This document shows positions 1 to 9,401 of a DNA stretch of 64,000 bases, in pieces (the first letter of the stretch is position 1; the number at the start of each line of letters is the position of its first letter). Made by a program: the position numbers and the translations under genes. The stretch spans positions 586,466 through 650,465 of the forward strand of contig CAAAJI010000010.1 of NCBI GenBank assembly GCA_900642245.1, in the 5' to 3' direction. The notes beneath the pieces were generated by a model, which made no database searches, had not been told where the DNA came from, and was given only the letters and a program-made list of their open reading frames with translations. The stretch is from Fragilaria radians. Taxonomy: Eukaryota > Bacillariophyta > Fragilariophyceae > Fragilariales > Fragilariaceae.

Positions 1-485
1 TCAACAACTTCACATTCCTCAGCTCGTCCGTCTTCGTCCATCTTTCCTGAGGACTCTTTTCTCACCGGTACCAATACTTCCTCCCCTAATGTGGAAACAA
101 ACCAATCCCTATTAATCTCACCAATTTCATTTACCCATAACGTAGCAACAGCTTTGAATTCATGTCGATCCAATCCCAATATCTTACAAGGAAGATTTCC
201 CATCTGGAATTGTTGATAAAAATCGGATACACTTATCTCTGCAATATCAACAACTGGGATCGTCCTTTTAGATGCATGCTCTCGTCTAAACCATTCCAAC
301 CACGTACAACGAATGTCCTGGATAGGTGATATTTTTGGGGGTACGGTTGACGTCGTACTGAAGGCCTCCATTAACTTTGGAAGTGAAGTCGTTTTTAACC
401 TCACACAGTTTTGTAACTCACGACGCAGTTGAGATGTATATCTAGGAGGGTCATCCAACTCTACTTCATTTTCATTTATGCTCAT
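1..485 (-). CDS. JmjC-domain (JMJD4-like) protein, 3' part cut off by window edge
   Basis: An open frame runs from an ATG at 485 to base 1 without a stop, so only the first 161 codons are present. From about residue 75 the protein reads IPVVDIAEISVSDFYQQF, then a stretch with PCKILGL, then a conserved Trp (LWVNEIGEINRDWF) and a strand ending VLVPV. This order (IPV entry, F..F, PC.., W....G..D...L, VPV) is how the N-terminal part of JMJD4-like JmjC oxygenases begins. These are Fe(II)/2-oxoglutarate-dependent hydroxylases; the human protein acts on the translation termination factor eRF1. The HxD iron-binding motif would lie beyond the window, so catalytic competence cannot be judged. A more general JmjC or cupin-like protein is possible. 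Confidence 0.55.
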   Translation of the reverse strand, partial: MSINENEVELDDPPRYTSQLRRELQNCVRLKTTSLPKLMEAFSTTSTVPPKISPIQDIRCTWLEWFRREHASKRTIPVVDIAEISVSDFYQQFQMGNLPCKILGLDRHEFKAVATLWVNEIGEINRDWFVSTLGEEVLVPVRKESSGKMDEDGRAEECEVV

Positions 486-1311
486 TGGGAATTAATTCGT
501 ATAATGTTTCATGATTTTTTGTGATCCTTGGAATTTTTTAGGAGGGTTTTAAGATTTACAGGTCTTAACCAATCCTTTACTATGATGTCAACGTAAAGAG
601 TGAAACAGTAATCTTTGGATCTAAAGCGTTCCATCTGTTGATGTTTTTGCAACAAGCAAATGGAATCATTGCTATGACTGCTCTCTACTTTTGGTTCATC
701 CATAGTCATTCATTTTTTGCTTCTAAATTAATGTTAGTGGGGAGAATGATGGATGTCAGTGGAAAGTATAATTGATTATGTGTTCCACTTAGATCTATAG
801 ACATATTCTACTATATGAGAACGTTATGACAAATTGAATAGTGTTTTCCTCTGCTGAAAGTTTGACCAGGTACCTCTATCTAAATTCGTAAGGTGCTTGT
901 GACTGATACTTAAATGAGAATCAAAGCTGAGTTCAGTGGACAATGACCAAGCTAGAAAAATCTGGCATGGAAAGCAGCAAAAATCAGTTACCGATGTAAA
1001 CCTCTTGCCTTATTTGATGTATGTAAAATGATTTTTTTCAAACGGCCAGTATCTATTTGACTTTCTGAACAAGTAAAATAGTTGAAAGCACTGCTACCAA
1101 ACATCAATTAATCATCAGGAAAGAGAAAAATGTGTGTGCCTACCATGGTGAATTTATTTTCTTACAGAATTGATATGAATTGTCATTTAGAAACTTAAAA
1201 GAAACCCTAAGAAGAGAATTAAGGCAGCTTTAATTCTTATCGCAGACCAAAAGAAGAAAACTAATCAAGAAAATAGAAGGCTTTAATGATTTTTACGGGA
1301 TTGAATCATAT
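486..1311. other. intergenic, no gene seen
   Basis: About 0.8 kb of AT-rich DNA between two minus-strand genes. It should hold the promoter of the JmjC gene and the 3' end of the next gene. A 66-codon minus-strand frame (509-709) shows no recognisable domain and is out of frame with the JmjC start. Confidence 0.5.
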
Positions 1312-2707
1312 CTACTGCATCATATCTGCCCCACCATCACGAGGACGATACATTGAGGCATCTTCAGACTGGACTTCACTGAGCTCCAAAGTCCTTAATG
1401 CGAGAAGATCAAAACCTGACTTCACTTTCCTGTCAACTTGATAACGCATCTTTCCTGGTGACCAGTCTAGACTTGTCACCCAGCCATAACCTTGATGAGC
1501 ATTAGGATCTTGTTGCATCAGAAAGGGAAAGAACGCTGTGGCCCCGCCTTCGAGATCAAGTGTCATGTACTGCATTTCTTGCACATTTCCCCCCACAGGT
1601 GGAGGGTCATATAGGCCACCTTTTGCTCCAGGGATACCAAATAGAATTTCAGATTCTAATAACTCTGCTTCTGAAACATTCATCCCCATTCCATTAACAG
1701 GCCACTTCCCTCTTGCCTCACGACAGACAATCAGAGATTTTAGGTGGAGCGGAGGAGGAGTGGCAGTTTTTGGCTTTCGCAAAAAAGTACTTTTTTCCTC
1801 ATCTTTCACGGAGTAAACCAGCTTTAACCGCATTCGCAAATTATCCGTTCCGATTCCGATCTCGGCATTCATCGACTCAAACGGCCCTTCATATTCAGGC
1901 AACCCATGAATTAATGGTGAGGCCAAGGCTGAGGTATGTGAAGTCCCTACACACATTATGCCTTGCCATCCGCGGAAGTCGAAAGCACAGAGTTGTTCAG
2001 GACAAAACTTTGTCTTTATAATTTCGGCTTCTGTTTCGCGTGCCTTTGTATAGAATAATTACCGTGTGAGATATTCGTCGCTTTATAACTTTAGATGACG
2101 ATAAAATACTAAGACTACTTACTTCTTTAGAGATTTCGCAAGGTTCATCGCTTTTGACTATTACATCTTCGTGGCATATACGCTCGCCGTCAACTCTAAA
2201 TTTCGAATCACTTGGGACACTAACTTTGAATGCTCTGGACTGGACCATCAGAGGCTTCCTCGCTCGCATTAGTCTTGGATAACCTTCTTCGTCGTCTTGT
2301 ATACCATCCATGAAGGTGGATGTCTTGTAGATCGTCCATTCACCAAAAAAAGTGTCTCCATTTTTATGAATCCTGTCGAAGTATGTCTCAAATTGAAATT
2401 CGTCATTCCGACGACGTCGATCTTCTCTCATTTCTTCTATTTGCGCTTCAACTTCGTCATCTTCAACACGGAAGAACTCATCACCACTTCCCTGGTCTAC
2501 TACGTAATTTGGATCTGAGTAATCAATAAATTCTAATTCTGGATATTGATTTGAAGCATCATCTCGGTCATCGAACTCATTTGACTTCAGAGTCCATTGG
2601 AATCGTCTGAGAATAGGTATTCCTAGTATGAATTTTTCATGTAATGTAGATGGTGTAAAAGAACTTGCTTCTCTTATCAGTAGAGACAAGAAGATTACAC
2701 TCCACAT
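1312..2707 (-). CDS. plastid-targeted protein of unknown function, two exons
   Basis: Exon 1 is 2707-2123 and exon 2 is 2043-1312. They are joined across a 79-base intron (GTAAGT donor, AAAG acceptor) that keeps phase 0 and gives about 438 residues. The start chosen is the ATG at 2707 because it opens a signal peptide, MWSVIFLSLLIREASSFTPS, with an ASSF plastid-import motif; an in-frame ATG at 2755 gives no such leader, and the longer open frame above it begins only with GTG. The mature part has an acidic stretch (EDDEVEAQIEEMREDRRRR), then GDTFFGEWTIY and FDFRGWQGIMCVG across the splice. It ends with a conserved-looking run ending DLLALRTLELSEVQ. The GEW and W.G pattern resembles the beta-barrel style of lipocalin-like plastid proteins, but I do not recognise a named family. 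Import into the complex plastid is inferred only from the leader. Confidence 0.65.
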
Positions 2708-3699
2708 CGTCGGCCTTGCCTTGAGGAAAGGAAACTCAATATTGTCGTCAAACATTGAAGGTTGCAAAAGTGACGTAGTACATAGATAGAGTGCAAGTAC
2801 ACAGTGTGCTAGTACTTTCTTACAAGTAACCACTAGACTACATCATAACTTTGACTACCAAGTCAGATTAACTAACTCATTGAGGACTATTTGACTGAGC
2901 TTTTGCTTTAGGTTGGTTAGCTGGCCAAGGGAATATGATATCATAGGAGCTCGTGACTTTAGTGAAAATAGCAGGTGTCTTATCAAGCATTATGGTCAGC
3001 TCTGTAAGCAGACCCTATCTTGGTCAAAATAACTCGCGACACTCCCAAAATTCCTAACAAATAGATAGGTTGCTTCGTAATGGCATCACTGGACAAATCA
3101 AGAAAGAAAAAAATTTCCTCCGAAGCTGAAGAGTACACCATCACTAATGACTTTTGGGGGTCAGATCTCTTCAACCTTCGCATGAACGAAGCAATAATTG
3201 TCACAAGAGAAATACATCCACAACACTGCTCAGTAATCTGAGGGATCTAGATGACTAGATGTTAACATGTAATAGCAATTCTTAACTTTTTAATCGGCGT
3301 GTCATGAATTATTATGAGGATTTAATGGTTTGGGGATATGTTCCCAATTCAATAATGGTATATCTCTTCAATGGCTACAAAGCAGCTGCTGATGACAATT
3401 TCAGATAGCATGAGTTCTGAGTGCAAGTTGCCTTTTGCAAATGCCCTTGCTACAAATTTGGAGTAAATCAACTACAATGCTACATCTAAATGAGTGATCA
3501 CTGCAGCCCTGGGATGCAAAAAACTAATTCATCCATTTTTGCTATGCATTGGATGTGTCCCAATTAATTGGAGATGGCTCAAGTGTGTCACAATGAGATG
3601 TGTTGCGGGATAAAAGCCTTAAGATTGAAATGAACATAAAATACATCATTTAAACGCAAAACAATATAAATCAACTCAAAATCTTCCCATTTACAAGAT
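2708..3699. other. intergenic, no gene seen
   Basis: No coding region can be supported. A 73-codon minus-strand frame at 2983-3204 has no recognisable domain. The right-hand part runs into the copia relic that follows and may be older element sequence. Confidence 0.4.
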
Positions 3700-4150
3700 T
3701 CGATGCCAGCAAACACATCGGCCGGACCTGATACCAGCAATTACCAAATCTCCCACTTTGATTAAGATTCCAAATAAATATTGACAATTGAGCTGCATGA
3801 GAAATCATATCAATCACTTTAAACGGTTAGTATATGGGTGCATTATATTATTTCAACCACATCTGATTGATGAGATTATTTGTGACTTGAATTTATCACT
3901 TTGATCATCAGGCAAATACGCAGGCAGCATCAACTCGAACCGTGACTCAGCAGCTCCACCATGTGCGAATGTGTTCAATTATTGTACATGGCTCTATCGC
4001 AGAGTTTACGTGATGCTAATTCACATCATCAAACGTCAAGAGGAGCTCAAGATACATGTCTATTCTACTTAACCCCAAGTTGATTGTGAAACATTTGAAG
4101 ACAACCCTGGACAAATAGAAATTTCCAGTATTACTGAAGATACGTCCAAA
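3700..4150 (+). mobile_element. relic of a Ty1/copia pol gene, RNase H end
   Basis: The forward strand has short runs typical of the C-terminal RNase H region of diatom copia elements. YMALSQSLRDA lies at 3985-4017 (copia proteins have EYMALSQ..R), KRQEELKIH follows, and FEDNPG lies at 4094-4111 (copia FEDNSG). The runs are in different frames with stops between them, so the copy is dead. It lies about 340 bases before an LTR-like repeat in the same orientation, as expected for the 3' end of an element. Boundaries are approximate. Confidence 0.5.
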
Positions 4151-4484
4151 AACAAAGCGCGAAAACCTTATAATTGCTCTATGTGAGAATAGAGAAGAAA
4201 AATTATGTCCTATTTTTAGGAAACTATGAAAAACTACTCTTGCTTTCTAATAGTGAAAGATTGGAGTCTTGATTGACTAGTTTTTCATTGTTATAATATT
4301 TTTTAGATCAGTCTTTTATTTATAACCTTTTGGCTATGCCAGCATGTCAAATATCTTTTGACTGCTCTTTATCTAGAGCTAAACAATTTTATCATATCAA
4401 CGTTCGTGAGACACATGTGATTTATTATCACCTAAATTTTAGAGAACTTTGATTAGTATCATCTAAATTTTTGTTGTTTTTAGA
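4151..4484. other. spacer between copia RNase H relic and LTR-like repeat
   Basis: AT-rich sequence with no open frame of note. If the relic and the repeat belong to one element, this is its decayed tail. I see no purine-rich tract directly before the repeat. Confidence 0.35.
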
Positions 4485-4715
4485 TGTGCTAATATATCTG
4501 ATATATTATCATCTAGATTAGCACGTTCTAGCAACATAGGACGTTTCCAAATGCTGGTACAAAATAACATCTTTTGAATTAATCTCTTTTATAGATTAAT
4601 TCGGTGTGTTTAGCTTAAATCATAAAGTATTATGATTGTAGAATATAGTACAAAAGTATCGCCAATTTCCCTGTAAGGAAGAATGTATGTCTATCCCATC
4701 TCCACAAACAGCACA
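4485..4715 (+). repeat. LTR-like dispersed repeat, copy A (5' end intact)
   Basis: This segment aligns along most of its length with 44945-45197. Shared blocks include GAATTAATCTCTTTT, GATTAATT.GGTGTGTTTA and GATTGTAGAATATAGTA. Copy A begins TGTGCTAATATATC, the exact reverse complement of the last 14 bases of copy B (GATATATTAGCACA). TG...CA ends with short inverted repeats are the hallmark of LTRs. Its right end is less certain; I place it at the GCACA ending at 4715. It probably represents the 3' LTR of the copia relic just upstream. Confidence 0.6.
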
Positions 4716-6013
4716 ATTGTAGAAATGCCGGCAAAGCTACATTCTTACTTTAGTGATAAACTTAAAGCTGCAATCACAACTGAACGAGAGAGTGAGGAAA
4801 TGCACATTTAATCCATACAAGACTAATTCTGATCTTCTCTCAAAGCATTCTCTTGATGATAATCTCTTGAAGTACAACCTCAAATTATATTCAGAAGCGA
4901 TCTTTCTTATGATATCCATTTTTCTTTGGATATCTTATAATTTATTCTTATACTTTTATTTCATTACAGTATATTTTAGTGCTTCTATTTTATAGAAACA
5001 TGTAACTACTTAGCTCAACGGCTCCGTAGATCAGATTCATTGAAGATCCTACCGCCGACATTTCCCTTGCAACAAACGAGAAGTTCGCATTTGGTCAGGC
5101 TTGTTGAAAATTGCAAATGTTCTTGGATTCCGATTAAAACCCACCTTGAAATTTCTTTACACAGTCGCTGTTTTACTGATCTATACACATTATTCTGACG
5201 CGCATGCATCAGCTAGGCATTGCAACGGCACAATATGAATGAATTCTCATTTACTTGGCAAAGAATTTGTTACGAAATCCTATTGTGACCAAAGTATAGG
5301 GTAAAGGGCAGATTCGACATTTTTACAACATACCACTTTAAAACAAATGGAGAGGGATATCATGGCAACAAACACACCCTGCTGCGTATAAACAACAAAA
5401 ATTTAGAGAATCAGTATTTGTTGTGTTCATCAAGGCATCTCTCTGATCTGCATGGTACTTGATCAGTTGCTTCAATAGGGATAACAAGCAAAAAGGGAGT
5501 TGGCATTAACTATGAAAGTTCTGCAATGTATCCATTATTGTACTCATTGGTTGCCCCTTGCAGACATGTAAATGCGTTTTGTCAAGAAAAAAGTCAGCAA
5601 TCAATGTAATATAAAGGTGATTTCCTCACGTAACAGTGTTACCGGAAAAAGTATGATGAACTTACAGATTTACTGGCACAACATAAATTCGACTATATAA
5701 CAGTTATTTTCTCCATGTAGAATTCAATTCAGTAAACTCACTTGTAAGGTACCATCCCCTGATTAATGGGCTGTTTTGTTTGAATTTTGTCCAATAACAT
5801 TGAATCACATTTCGTCGATTTTATATTTTATGTGAATGAAGGACATTGTCTCCACAACAAATTTTGATTATCAGATAACTGATAAAACCTTGTGTTTTGA
5901 AATCTTTATCTTTCTCAAGCATATAGCAATCTCACATGTTTCAAATCCATTGAAGAAACCAAGGTGTATAGGGCTAAAGCAAGAAGCCAGAGTAAATTGT
6001 GGCAGCGGTAGCC
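4716..6013. other. intergenic, no gene seen
   Basis: About 1.3 kb of AT-rich DNA upstream of the DUF6824 gene. Frames of 60-80 codons on both strands (4737-4995, 5015-5209, 5836-6107) overlap each other and carry no recognisable domain. The proximal part should contain the promoter of the gene starting at 6014. Confidence 0.4.
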
Positions 6014-7651
6014 ATGAAAGCAACACTGACTCCAAGCCATGAAGATGTACTTTCTGGTCGAGGACCATCAAATGCTCGTCATAATGCAACGACGTTGTGG
6101 TGGTCACTTATTCAACAAGAGGCAATGAACTACAGACACCTCTCCCGTCGGCAAGATAAGTCGAACATCGTGAAATCAATTCATCAAAAAGTTCAAGATG
6201 TTGGAGGACGATTTTTGGAAAGGCTCGGAAATTCCGGGAAGTCAAATCGTGTGCAGTGGCAAGAGCTGTCAACTCGCGAGGCTTACTTTAAAACCTCACA
6301 AGCACTTCGTGATATCAATTTAGAGAAATGGAGCTGCTCCAGAAATGAGATTTTCCAAGTAATGCCTGCCAAACAGAATCATATAGACTTAAATGGTGCA
6401 GCGGTTTGTTTGAAACCCCTTAAAAAGAATGAAGAAATAAGTCATGGTGAACCTAATGGATTGAAATTTAGTTTTAAGGCTCAAGCAAAAACTAGTGAAA
6501 GCAAGTACAACAACTCCTTCGATTGGCACTGTCTTAACGATCCTGATCCATTTACGATTCTCCCAGGACTTTCCCGTTATGACTCTGGCTTTCGAAATTC
6601 TTCAATTGCAAAATTAGATGAGATCGACAACATTAGCCTTCACGGAGAGCCACCTATTGACAAATACTCAAAGCCTTCTTCGAGATTTGAGGCTCTAGGA
6701 ATTCAAGCTAAACACAGAATAAGAGAAAGATCTTCATCATCTTACAACTCACGGCAAAAACTTTCATCAAGCGTTAGCCTTAATTCTGCGTTACATGCAC
6801 AAGCGTCTAAATCCTGGAATACTCATAGGTCTCGCCCATCGATCAATGACATCGCCTCTCCAAGAATATCCAACTGCAAAAATCTTAACAATGAAACGAC
6901 AAAGTCAATCACTGGAAAGCGAAAAGAACTACAATCCGAATTAAATAGAGATGAACTTTCAATCAACGAAGCTAATCTTGATGAAACAGGATGTTCGATG
7001 CTTGATTCTATGGCTATAGATTTGTCATCGCAACAAAAGCAATATTTTTCCTCTCATCAGGATGAAATTTCTTGCAGCGAATTCTCTTATGAACTGAATC
7101 GCACAATCAACGCAACAGATCAAGAAGATTTTCAAGACGAAGTCTTGCATTCGACTATTTTTTTGAAGGATACGTTGTCGCCAAGTCATACCACGATGAA
7201 CGACACAGTATACTTTTCTCAAGATACGCACAATGCAGAAGCAGAAAGTATTGCGAAGATTCCATGGGAAAAATCAATTCTTGAAAAAAGCTTCGCTTCT
7301 TCCGAATATCGTAACGAATTGCAGCCCTCTCGAGCGAAACAAGAATTAAAGAAAGCTTTAACTCCTCTGCCCTCAAGTATGATATCACGAATGCATGAAG
7401 AGATTTATTCTATAGAGAAAAAGGTGGGTCAAATTTCAGAGAAATTTCAGTATGTAATCAACGAAGCCTTGGCTTTGGAACATGAGTATATGCGGTTGAT
7501 GGCAATATCTAGTCAAGAATACTGTAACTTGGTGTTTGATCAAAAGTTACCTTCATCATCTTCTGATAAGAATGAAATTGTTCAGAATCCATCATCTTCA
7601 AGACAAACCTTTGATAACGAACAGGGCTCTTGTTCCTATTATGCAATATGA
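6014..7651 (+). CDS. DUF6824-domain protein, 545 residues
   Basis: Single-exon gene. The first ATG in frame is at 6014, with a stop 21 bases upstream (5993); an earlier GTG in the frame is not a eukaryotic start. Residues about 8-100 form a DUF6824 domain: HEDVLSGRG, a basic helix region with DKSNIVKSIHQKV, GGRFLER, a Trp-containing strand (VQWQELS) and KTSQALRD. The usual GN.RFR motif is changed to HNATTLWW, so this is a divergent copy. The rest is Ser-, Asn- and Glu-rich and probably disordered, with a short helical stretch near the C-terminus (about residues 455-495). DUF6824 proteins are numerous in diatoms and of unknown function; a DNA- or partner-binding role is often assumed but is not shown by the sequence. 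A second member lies at 54668-55892. Confidence 0.8.
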   Translation: MKATLTPSHEDVLSGRGPSNARHNATTLWWSLIQQEAMNYRHLSRRQDKSNIVKSIHQKVQDVGGRFLERLGNSGKSNRVQWQELSTREAYFKTSQALRDINLEKWSCSRNEIFQVMPAKQNHIDLNGAAVCLKPLKKNEEISHGEPNGLKFSFKAQAKTSESKYNNSFDWHCLNDPDPFTILPGLSRYDSGFRNSSIAKLDEIDNISLHGEPPIDKYSKPSSRFEALGIQAKHRIRERSSSSYNSRQKLSSSVSLNSALHAQASKSWNTHRSRPSINDIASPRISNCKNLNNETTKSITGKRKELQSELNRDELSINEANLDETGCSMLDSMAIDLSSQQKQYFSSHQDEISCSEFSYELNRTINATDQEDFQDEVLHSTIFLKDTLSPSHTTMNDTVYFSQDTHNAEAESIAKIPWEKSILEKSFASSEYRNELQPSRAKQELKKALTPLPSSMISRMHEEIYSIEKKVGQISEKFQYVINEALALEHEYMRLMAISSQEYCNLVFDQKLPSSSSDKNEIVQNPSSSRQTFDNEQGSCSYYAI

Positions 7652-9401
7652 ATTTCCTGAAATTAGATTTCCGATTTCGGTAGTGGTAGTTCTTGTAGTT
7701 GTTTTTTCGGAGTCATAATTTGTGTAGAGTAGGAGTAAGCAATATCTAGTGGTCTTGGGTGATTCATTTTTTCATTAACTTACTGATTTGTGTGTTTGCC
7801 ATTTGCTTTTCTAACAAGACTCTGTAACATTAGATTTATGAATTTGATCATTTCGAATGAAGATAGAGTTTTAGAATTCACAATATTGTTTACTATAGAT
7901 GTCCATGTGTATACCTTATAGAAAGAATGACCTTATGTCTTATTTATTGCTGTTGCAAAAACTATTATGAATGGAAATGGACACCAAAAAGGCGTAACAA
8001 GCATTTATGGATCATCACATCATAAGGGATATTTTGTGTACCAATACTTCCTCTCCTATGTACTTGCCTTTAAAACTTACACATCTTGATTAATTTCTGG
8101 AAATGATTGAACACGCTTCATTTCACTGTGAAAATCCTCTTGGTGGCTTTAGATTTCTGAGATACGTCACAAATTTCCCAGTTTTAGGTTGAATATCATG
8201 AAAGTTATATGCATTTAAGAACGTAACTGGAAATTCCAAAATTGTTCCATATAAGCTCAGGAAAAAGTTGGATCCTTTGTCTGCTCCTGCTTTGATAAGC
8301 ACTGAGAGAGCTAAAAATCATAGTAAATCGGAAATGAATAATGCTGCAAACTTTGAAATGAAATCATATAACGGAAGATTTTGCATTTGATTAATATTAT
8401 GATATCTTGCATATTCTGAGTTCATGAATCGTTTGCAAAGTCTATGTCATAACCGAAAATTGCAATGTACATTCAGCAAAGAATGCCGACTATTAGTTGC
8501 AACTTTCCTACTACTAGTCCTACTACAAAATATTCACATCTTTAATCATTTGAATTAGTGAGAAAGAGTACAACACAAATAATTATGTCACTGCACTGTG
8601 ATCAGATCCATAAATCAGCCCGAAAGTTGCCGAGGTTATCTAACTGTCAAAGGTATGCGTATAAAATATAATTTGTGTCGTCATGAGAGATACAGTTTCA
8701 CCCCAAAATACTTTCCCTGTTGACGCTATTGAAACATTCATTGCGGCATTTCTTAGAGCACTTCATTTCGACATAAGGGCTTAAAGCACTAAAAATAAAT
8801 ATGATTGAATTACTGCATGAATTGAGAATACTTTGTTATGTCCGTAGTAGCCCCTTTACACAGTCTAAAGTATTGGTTACAACGACACTTTCCTAGCGAA
8901 ACAATAGTTCCTTAGTACGTTTTTCTGTCTCAATTTTTGAATTCACAACTGCTAAGTGATGATTCTGTGTGAGGAAAAATGCAAGAAAGCAACGGATTGT
9001 ATAGAAACTGTCGCTGAAGTAATTATAAGGACTCTGAAATCAAATAAGTTTGATGTGATCGACCGAAATTTTAATACCGCAAAAATCAGTAACGTAAAAT
9101 CAAAGCAAGCGCTGACCACAATAATGATTACAATAACGCTTGTTCGCGTCACCAGTATACCTATCAGCGATAATTCTACTAGATCCGACAGTAATAAGTA
9201 CTGGTACTATGACTACCGTTCCAAAACTCCTTAACAATGATTCTTAATTACTAGTACTCCACATAGTAATTTGATGTTGAAAATGGACATAAAACGAAAG
9301 CAGAACATTGTCATTTCTCCATTCACCTTAGATTGTGACCGTGAAATAAATTGTAACTCTGATTGCTTTGAAAAATAACCTGAGATCCTCCTCTGATCTT
9401 G
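7652..9401. other. intergenic, no gene seen
   Basis: About 1.75 kb of AT-rich DNA between two forward genes. Overlapping frames on both strands at 8952-9234 have no recognisable features. It should contain the 3' end of the DUF6824 gene and the promoter of the next gene. Confidence 0.45.

Noticed and set aside
509..709. A 66-codon minus-strand frame just upstream of the JmjC gene, considered as an upstream exon.
   Set aside because: It is in another phase, has no clear donor site, and the JmjC gene already has a sensible start.
3930..3970. A GGTTCGAG string on the minus strand, considered as a tRNA B box.
   Set aside because: No acceptor-stem complement or A box at the right distance; it lies in the copia relic.
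8952..9234. Overlapping frames of 66 and 92 codons on opposite strands.
   Set aside because: No domain, and the two strands cannot both be coding; nothing favours either.
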